A stretch of 64,000 nucleotides of DNA from Thermothelomyces thermophilus ATCC 42464 (taxonomy: Eukaryota > Ascomycota > Sordariomycetes > Sordariales > Chaetomiaceae): positions 3,968,001-4,032,000 of the forward strand of contig NC_016476.1 of the NCBI RefSeq assembly GCF_000226095.1. Direction: 5' to 3'. Position numbers and translations under genes: made by a program. The notes beneath the pieces are model-generated. The model saw only the letters and a program-made list of their open reading frames with translations. It did no database searches and was not told the origin of the DNA. Positions 57,800 through 64,000 of this stretch are shown in pieces. Position 1 is the first letter of the stretch. Every line of letters starts with the position of its first letter.

Positions 57800-59663
57800 C
57801 TGATATCAACTGGTGACGACCTCCGGGACATTCTTGGTGATTACCTTCATGCGGCGACGGAATCTAGCAAGACCAAACCTTCGGTACGACTGACACGGAT
57901 AGATATGGATTACAAGTTGGATTTGATGTTGGGCTTTGTAAAGGGCTTCGAGATACTCTAGACTGTATTTCCTTACTAGGCATTTTTCGTCACCAATTTA
58001 ACTATTGCCTGCATCACTAACACTTTATTACCTCGAGGAACGGCAACATCCTCTTCGTCCGTATCCGTTTTCTGGGGCCTGCCTTTTTGAGCGGCGACGA
58101 GCACACTCCCTGTTCCAGCCTTCCATGATAACAACCTCTCATGCTCAACGGGGGGGAAAATGTGGTAGTCGATGTATTCGTAATCTCCGTTGTTGGTCTG
58201 ATCGCCCTGTTCATTCTAGTTAGTGAAGGACTGGTGTAGGAGCGCTAGTCGCTTACGTCGGGCATTGGCAAGAGAGCGCCGTGGCTCGGTCAATGGTCAA
58301 ATAGTGTTAGAAGAAAAGGTTGGTGAGAGTTAGAGGGGATCGCGTGTTAGATTTGGAGGTATTGGTGACCATCGATCAGATCAAAAGTTACGCTTCAACG
58401 AGGCCCGACTGCAAATGGCCTGGCGAGAGACTGCGGACGCGATGCAAAATTTCGGAGGGCCATAAGAGAGGGTCGCGTCGGGCGATGACGTGAAGGCCCA
58501 ACGGACAAGTGGCACTTTGCTGCGGGGTTGAGTTTCCCTTGTCACCCGACGCCCATCTGAAATTGAAAAGAACCGGAGGAGTCACGAAGGCATGTGGAGC
58601 GAGTGTGGTTCTTCCTGATTGGTTATAATACTTCGATTTTAATTGGCGAAAAAGAGAGAGGACGACGGTGCGTCTCTTGTGTTCGTGTGAACGGCATTAA
58701 CCACCCGTGCTACCTTAATATGGCTGAGGACACGCGATGACTGCGGGATCTTTGCCCACATTAATACGCCACCGTCCTTGGTCTTTCCGTGTTATTTCCC
58801 GAAGCCAATGACGGCCAATGAAATTCCATGGCAGGGACCCGCAACCCAAGCCGTTGTCTTTGATGCCGGTGGAAGCGCGGAGATAGTTAAGGAAAACCTA
58901 GTCTTTGGTCCAAACCCCGGGGCCGCCAGGTCCTCGAAGAGATGTTTCACTGTCAGCGATTGAACGAGGCCGGAGATTTATGTGGCCAAACCACTTGATC
59001 TGCTAATCCGCTCTGAACGGATTGACGGGTTTCGGCCGCCGCGCGTATGGCCTCGGCCCTACATACATTACTACAGTAGCTGGTGTTATCCCCGGCTACA
59101 GGCCAGGGATGCCTATCGGCGGCTTAATCCTCAAGAGACGGATTGGCGGATTGGAGGATAAGCGGTTTGGCGGCACGAATGGAACATCAGCACTATTGCA
59201 GTATAGGTCGGGGCTGCTATAGTCCCCGGTGTGAGACAGAAGCCACGAACGATTGCCCGTCGCCAGATCAACCCCTCATTGCAAACTGCAGGCGAGTTGC
59301 TCGCAGCGGACTGACAGGGCGGATCGTTTGGCTCGGCGCAAGGCGCCACATTTTGTGAACCTGCTCTATATCGACGGATGCAAGACCAAACAAGCCGAGC
59401 AAAAGAACCCGGCTCATGGCGGCCCCGGGATGTTGTAGAAGGCGAAACTCGGGAAAAAAGGGCGTGGGCGGGTGAGCAGCAGGTGTAACTGCAATTGACG
59501 CATTTTGGCGGCTTTTGAGGTTCTAGGTTTTTTTCTTTTTTTTTTTTTTTTTTTTCGAAACTAACAAAAGATCCCGGTATGAAATGTCGGCCAACTTTTA
59601 CACAGCAGATCGTTCAATGCTGTACACCCCGAGGCTGCATTTGAGCGGTGCCGCAGCCGTCAA
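57800..59663. other. Intergenic
   Basis: 1.9 kb with no supported gene; includes a run of 20 T (59536-59555). Confidence 0.4.
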
Positions 59664-60026
59664 CTAGTGCGCTGGAACCCCCCACTTTCTAGCGTAGCAA
59701 GCAAGGAGTTCCTCGAAAAGGCGAGGATTCCCTAGCTCCTCAGCTAGAAGATTGTGTAGCGACTCTCCTTCAACGTTTTCCAGAAGCATAGCTGGAATCG
59801 GCCGCTTGCTTATCTGGTATTTCGTCTGCTCGTGGTCGTAGCTGGCGACCTCGCCAAACATACGTGGGATGCAGTGGCCCTGGAGCTGTCGAAGGTGCTT
59901 GTATGTCGCTATTTCATTTTCGTAGCTATCGGCCTTCTGGGGGTTTCGCTCCTTTAGAATGACAGTTGCCAAGTAGCCCCTCATCTGATCATACAATCCG
60001 GTGTCCTCCGTCCTTGCCCCTTCCAC
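59664..60026 (-). pseudogene. Kinase-like (fungal APH/protein-kinase fold) fragment
   Basis: The minus-strand frame contains YLATVILKERNP, SYENEIATYKHLRQLQG and IPAMLLENVEGESLHNL. These resemble the N-lobe of fungal kinase-like phosphotransferases: a Lys-containing strand, a Glu-containing helix and a hinge. The frame ends with KWGVPAH at a stop, before the catalytic HxD loop, so the kinase is truncated. Upstream (60,030-60,190) a frame reading LCDVFGITAIHGGFITQWLR suggests the protein once continued from the gene at 60215-61193 through unresolved introns or a frame change. Confidence 0.45.
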
Positions 60027-60214
60027 CGCCTGGAATGCTGCCTTCCGTGGCGGCCCGCTCGAGCGCCGAGCCGTTTGTTAAAATCATCGTTGTTCTCAAC
60101 TGCTGGCATCTGCGCTTGCGGAGCCACTGTGTAATGAACCCGCCGTGGATTGCTGTGATCCCAAAGACGTCGCAGAGCCATGGCTCGGTACACGACGCTC
60201 CTCCCTCCGCGGCC

Positions 60215-61193
60215 TCAACGGTCTCTCATTTGGCTTCTCTGACTTGGGGCGGTCAGCGAATCAGACAGCCCGTCAGGGTTGAGAATCCACCACAAGATAG
60301 CCCAGACAGTGGCCTCTGAGCAAGTGGCAATCGCGCCTGTATCAAGAGTGTATGATCCTCGTAGTGTGACGACAAGAGCAGGCGTTGGTGACGAGGGATC
60401 GTATGAGGCCTGAATCACCCGGACTCGGGTATCTTCAAAAGAAACAACCGTGCTCTGGCGGGGCTAAGGATTAGCAATTCCAAGCGGAAGGGTAAAAGCC
60501 GCCCTAAGAAACCAACCTTGATAGGGCTGTTTCCGACACGGAGTCTCCAGCCTCTGAACTCGTCCTCCCATAGCGTGTCGTTGATCTCAAGGCGCATAAG
60601 GCACGCGCATGCGAGTAGCTCGCTTCGGAGGAGATACTTGTCCGCCCGGCTTCGGTTGAGACGCGGGTCCACCGGCGCTGTTTGGTCGGCGAGGATGCAG
60701 CCCCAGTGCGTGGCTGAGTGCTCAATTATAGCTTCCCCGGCCCACGATATATGGCCGCTCTCATGGATATTCGGTCCTGCGAGGCAATCCTCCTGAGGGT
60801 CGTGTCCTGAGAACCTGGCGGAGAGCGGCGTGTCAGTGCAGCGCAACATGGAGGTACTCCAAGAGGAAAACAACCGTACTCGCGAAGGAGCGGCACCGCT
60901 GCCTGCCGGCGCGAGAGAAAAGAGTGCGCGGCGCGGCGGAAAGCGGCGGCCCAATCAAATGCCGAAGGATAACGCTGAGGATCGACCGCAACGCGACAGG
61001 CCTTACGCGGCGGTCGTGGGCACGTCGGGACAGAGTCTGCATCGCTATACTCGCAGCGGATGTTGAACGCCTGGTCGATATAGGTACAAAGAAACGAGTC
61101 ATACTCCGTATTGCAGAGCTCGTCAATCAGGTCGACCAACTTGGCGTCGAGTTGCGCCCACGCGTTGGGTTCGGGAGGACTTGAAAGGGTCAT
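60215..61193 (-). CDS. Hypothetical fungal protein, three exons, probably N-terminal part of a kinase-like gene
   Basis: Exons on the minus strand 61193-60880, 60814-60517 and 60454-60215 join in frame (283 residues). Both introns are typical: 65 bp (GTACGG..CAG, with branch site CTGAC) and 62 bp (GTTGGT..CAG). Readable segments are WAQLDAKLVDLIDELCNTEYD, EDCLAGPNIHESGHISWAGE and QASYDPSSPTPALVVTLRGS; no catalytic motif is evident. The kinase-like fragment follows 190 bp downstream on the same strand, so this may be the front of one longer, now broken gene. Function unknown. Confidence 0.55.
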
Positions 61194-62399
61194 GGTGCCT
61201 CGAGGAAAAACAAGTGCTGGGGACGAAACTGATGGGCAACAAGGGTAGGCGGCTGATTGGGTAATCCGCCAAACCGCGTTGCTGGAGGGCCTGGAACTGA
61301 AGGCGGGGTACTACGGTGCCTTCCTTAACTCACGCAATGTCAACATCAACGCAACGTACTCTCAGTCCAACCTAGAACCAGCCAGCCGAGCTGAGCATCC
61401 CAGCAACGAGAATCAAGGGCAAGCCGGGCGCGGGATTACGGAAGTTTTCCCAATCGGCCCAAGAGCGGCTCGAGAGCGCCGTTGTTCATGGATTGGCTGT
61501 GCGCACCCTGGGCGATCTCTGTTGCCGTGGTACAGCCTCCTTCCGTTTCTTCTCCCCTTCTTTCTCTCTTTACGGCTTATTTGTACTTAGTCAAACGCAC
61601 TTTTGGCTTTAGGCTGACGACCCGCAATTCCTCCTCCAGGAGGCTTCTCTGCCTCTACCGTTCCCGTTGATTCACTCCTCACCATGAGGCCAGTGTGGCC
61701 TCCGAGATGACCACCGGTTGATGCAATGGAATGAATGCCATCTGGCGAACCCAGGAATTTTCACACGACGCCAAGTTAGGCAAGCACAGCGCATCTTACA
61801 GCAGAATCTTCTAGGCATGGATAAGTTAGAGACCCTCCTCGATCTTATCTGCCTCCCGTCGCCTACAGAGGCTCCTCGCACTCCCAAAAGGAGCGCCGGC
61901 AGCCTGGGGGAAACTCTTGGTGTATTCGCGCCCCGTGTCAGTTTATACAACCGATTGATGAAACAGCTGGCTGCCACGCCCACCCTCGAAGAAACACGGC
62001 CGTTGGTTGACGCCATGTGGCAAGGGAGTTTCGAGATGCCAGACCGGTCCGCGAAGCGGCCCGCAAAAGGAAGCCTGGAGGAACTGCTGTAGTGTATTAT
62101 AATTAGGCTGGCGAAGTGGATTTAAAATGGCATCATAACACTAGCAACGTCGCCTTACATGAGGTAACTGGGGAGAGAAGCAGCGTTGGGAAACGCGGAG
62201 AAGGGTCGGGTCTTTTCCGAGCGGCTTGCCGCGGGGTCACGTCCGACATGGAAGTGTTGAAGGCCCAGCTGCCACAGAACGGGAAACGCAACGAAGTGGC
62301 GCACCATACCCCCCCCCCCATCCTCTTCAAACAGATCTGGCATGCAAGCCCCCTGTCGCGGCATACCTGCATCGAACAAAAAACTGAAAACATCCATGC
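61194..62399. other. Region with one tentative small ORF
   Basis: A plus-strand frame 61718-62092 (124 codons, MMQWNECHLANPGIFTRRQV..) has balanced composition (FAPRVSLYNRLMKQLAATP) but no known domain and no clear upstream exon. Otherwise nothing is supported. Confidence 0.3.
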
Positions 62400-63967
62400 T
62401 TACTCATCATCTTCGCTATCTGCCTCCACTGGCACATCTCCCGCTGGCTCAAACTCGACTACCGTGTCCACCATGAGCGCCTTCCGGTTGCTGCCGATAA
62501 CTGGCATCCAGTTACACTCGTTCGTCCAAAGGTGATTTCTGGGTGCCTGAATCATCGGAAGGATGTCGCCCGTTTGCATGTCTTCAAAGTCGAACGACAG
62601 CAGCCGTTCCTTGTGGTTTCGAAGCCTCACAAAGGGACCGCCCACAATCCTTATGCGATCGTCTAACCTGTACTTGCACAGGCAATAGGCGCGGAACTCT
62701 CGCGACACGACCAAGCAAGTCTTCCAGGTATCATAGTCCACGAAATCCAGAATCCGGTGGTATAGTTCTGGAGGAAGAATGCCCGCTGACTTGGATGCTG
62801 CACGGCGGCTCGCGGCAACCTCGAAGAAGTTGACGAGCGACGCGAGTCCGGAGAAGTGGCGTCTTAGTCTTCGCGCGGTTCCCGTGCAGTTGGACCGCAT
62901 GATAAGCTGACCGTACTCATGCTTGATCTCCATCCCGGGCTTCAGCTCTGGCCGCTCTCGTGGATGTGTGCTCACACAATACTCAGCGCGCAGAGGCGAG
63001 AGGTAAATGGCTTCACTGACTGTAACGAATGGCTCGTCTTCGTCGTCGTCAAAGGACACTTCCGCAAAAGCCACTTCGAAGAGCGACAGAACGACCACCT
63101 GAAAGTTGGTCTGTCCCTGTTCGATGCCCCAACTAACGGCGTTGGTAATTGCCTCGCCGTCAACCACTAGTGTAAGGCTGACAAGCACGCCCTCGAGCCA
63201 GTACATCGTCTTTGTGGGCGACGCTCCTGGAGGCTCGCCCGGTCGATGCGACATGGAACCAAACTCCAGCAACGGAGCGTTATGGCCAACCCACTCTTCG
63301 CTAAGCCATCCTGGGGACTTTGGGAGGTGGTTCGACTGGCAGTTCCACCGGTAGCAAGTTCGAGGGTTGCATGGCTGTGCAGGGAAGGAGTGAAATGTAG
63401 CTTGGCTGGAGGCAATCGAGACGAGGGCAAAGGTGAGCTCGCGGAAAGGAAACGAGTCCGGGCTCCACTCCCTCCCAAATCGAATGATCTCGTTTTGGTA
63501 CTCGATAAGCGTCCTGGCCAAAACGTATGTAAGGAACGCCTTTCGCGCATCTCCGATGTCTGTCCTTGGAGATACGACGTGGAAGTCGTAACCGATCTCT
63601 TGGTTCCGTTTGGGAAGCTCCAAAGCCGGGGAGGCCATATGCTCTTCCGGGCAAATATCGAGAGAGATGGTGGGCTTATACCGATAGACGCTCTTTGCAA
63701 TCGCGCGGAGCCACAGGTTGTCCTGGCGCGGGATGTTTCCTAGCCGCCAATGAATGCTGAAGTTCATTGTGAGAATCTCACGGTCCAGGTCGATGATATA
63801 GAAAAATTCGGCGCCACTGTCGTCTAGCCGGGGCAACTCCGACGGTAACGACTCGAACTCGTCAAACTGCGAATAGTCGGGACTGGACCCGTCCCGGATC
63901 TCGTAGACATGTTGCTCGAGGTCGCGTTCCCTGGCTGTGTACTCCGCCCGCATCCGCTTGAGCCATT
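62400..63967 (-). CDS. F-box-like protein, 5'-partial
   Basis: A fungal F-box-type protein, expected to act as a substrate adaptor in an SCF ubiquitin ligase. The last exon runs from an acceptor (GATTCACAG, exon from 63967) to TAA at 62400; the start lies right of the window. The N-terminal part, SLPSELPRLDDSGAEFFYIIDLDREIL then FSIHWRLGNIPR, matches a fungal family in which the protein describes its own conserved opening. The F-box-like segment is ILPPELYHRILDFVDYDTWKTC, near the C-terminal third, followed by a short helical/beta tail and an acidic end (EADSEDDE). About 520 residues are visible. Confidence 0.75.
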
Positions 63968-64000
63968 CTGTGAATCGTCAGCAAATTAGATTCCATGTAT

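Overview
The window is from the genome of a filamentous ascomycete, most likely a Pezizomycotina/Sordariomycetes species. Evidence: short introns (48-223 bp) with GT..AG borders, fungal-specific families (long N-terminus cystathionine gamma-synthase-like enzyme, Zn2Cys6 factor, MUP1-type permease, fungal F-box protein, bifunctional Tps2), and a 20 kb block of transposons carrying the C-to-T signature of repeat-induced point mutation (RIP). No tRNA, rRNA or CRISPR array was seen.

Layout. 1-1452: 3' part of a cystathionine gamma-synthase-like gene with an in-frame TAG in its C-terminus. 1.77-22.56 kb: RIP-degraded, nested transposon island. A chromodomain Gypsy (3045-10663, TSD GTCGG) sits inside a minus-strand Tad-like LINE (2418-14118). 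That LINE may itself sit in a small TIR element (1770-15220). A Copia element follows (15558-22556, TSD ATGGA/ATAGA). 22.77-23.92 kb: decayed Zn2Cys6 regulator. 24.5-27.9 kb: trehalose-phosphate synthase/phosphatase (TPS2), minus strand. 30.3-33.5 kb: a divergent pair, family-2 O-methyltransferase and Gfa/CENP-V zinc protein. 36.5-46.3 kb: three plus-strand transporters (MUP1-like methionine permease, an MFS exporter-like protein, a sugar porter). 46.8-47.5 kb: VOC/glyoxalase-fold protein. 49.0-51.6 kb: intronless 868-residue protein of unknown family.

51.98-55.63 kb holds the most unusual feature: a broken, intronless, GC-rich sequence encoding the capping-methyltransferase region of alphavirus-like positive-strand RNA viruses, followed by a possible OTU/papain-like cysteine protease and a Lys/Ala-rich tail. 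It has an in-frame stop and several frame changes and looks like an endogenous RNA-virus element. It is followed by a relic of a LINE RNase H region (minus, 55.9-56.4 kb), an unrecognised spliced ORF, an N-terminal gene model next to a truncated kinase-like fragment (59.7-61.2 kb), and an F-box protein running off the right edge.

Functional links are loose: a sulfur-amino-acid enzyme and a methionine permease lie 35 kb apart, and the transporters and O-methyltransferase have no backbone enzyme that would make a metabolite cluster. The main structural story is genome defence and invasion: RIP has crippled the repeats and probably nicked a neighbouring gene, while the virus-like insertion on the right escaped RIP.
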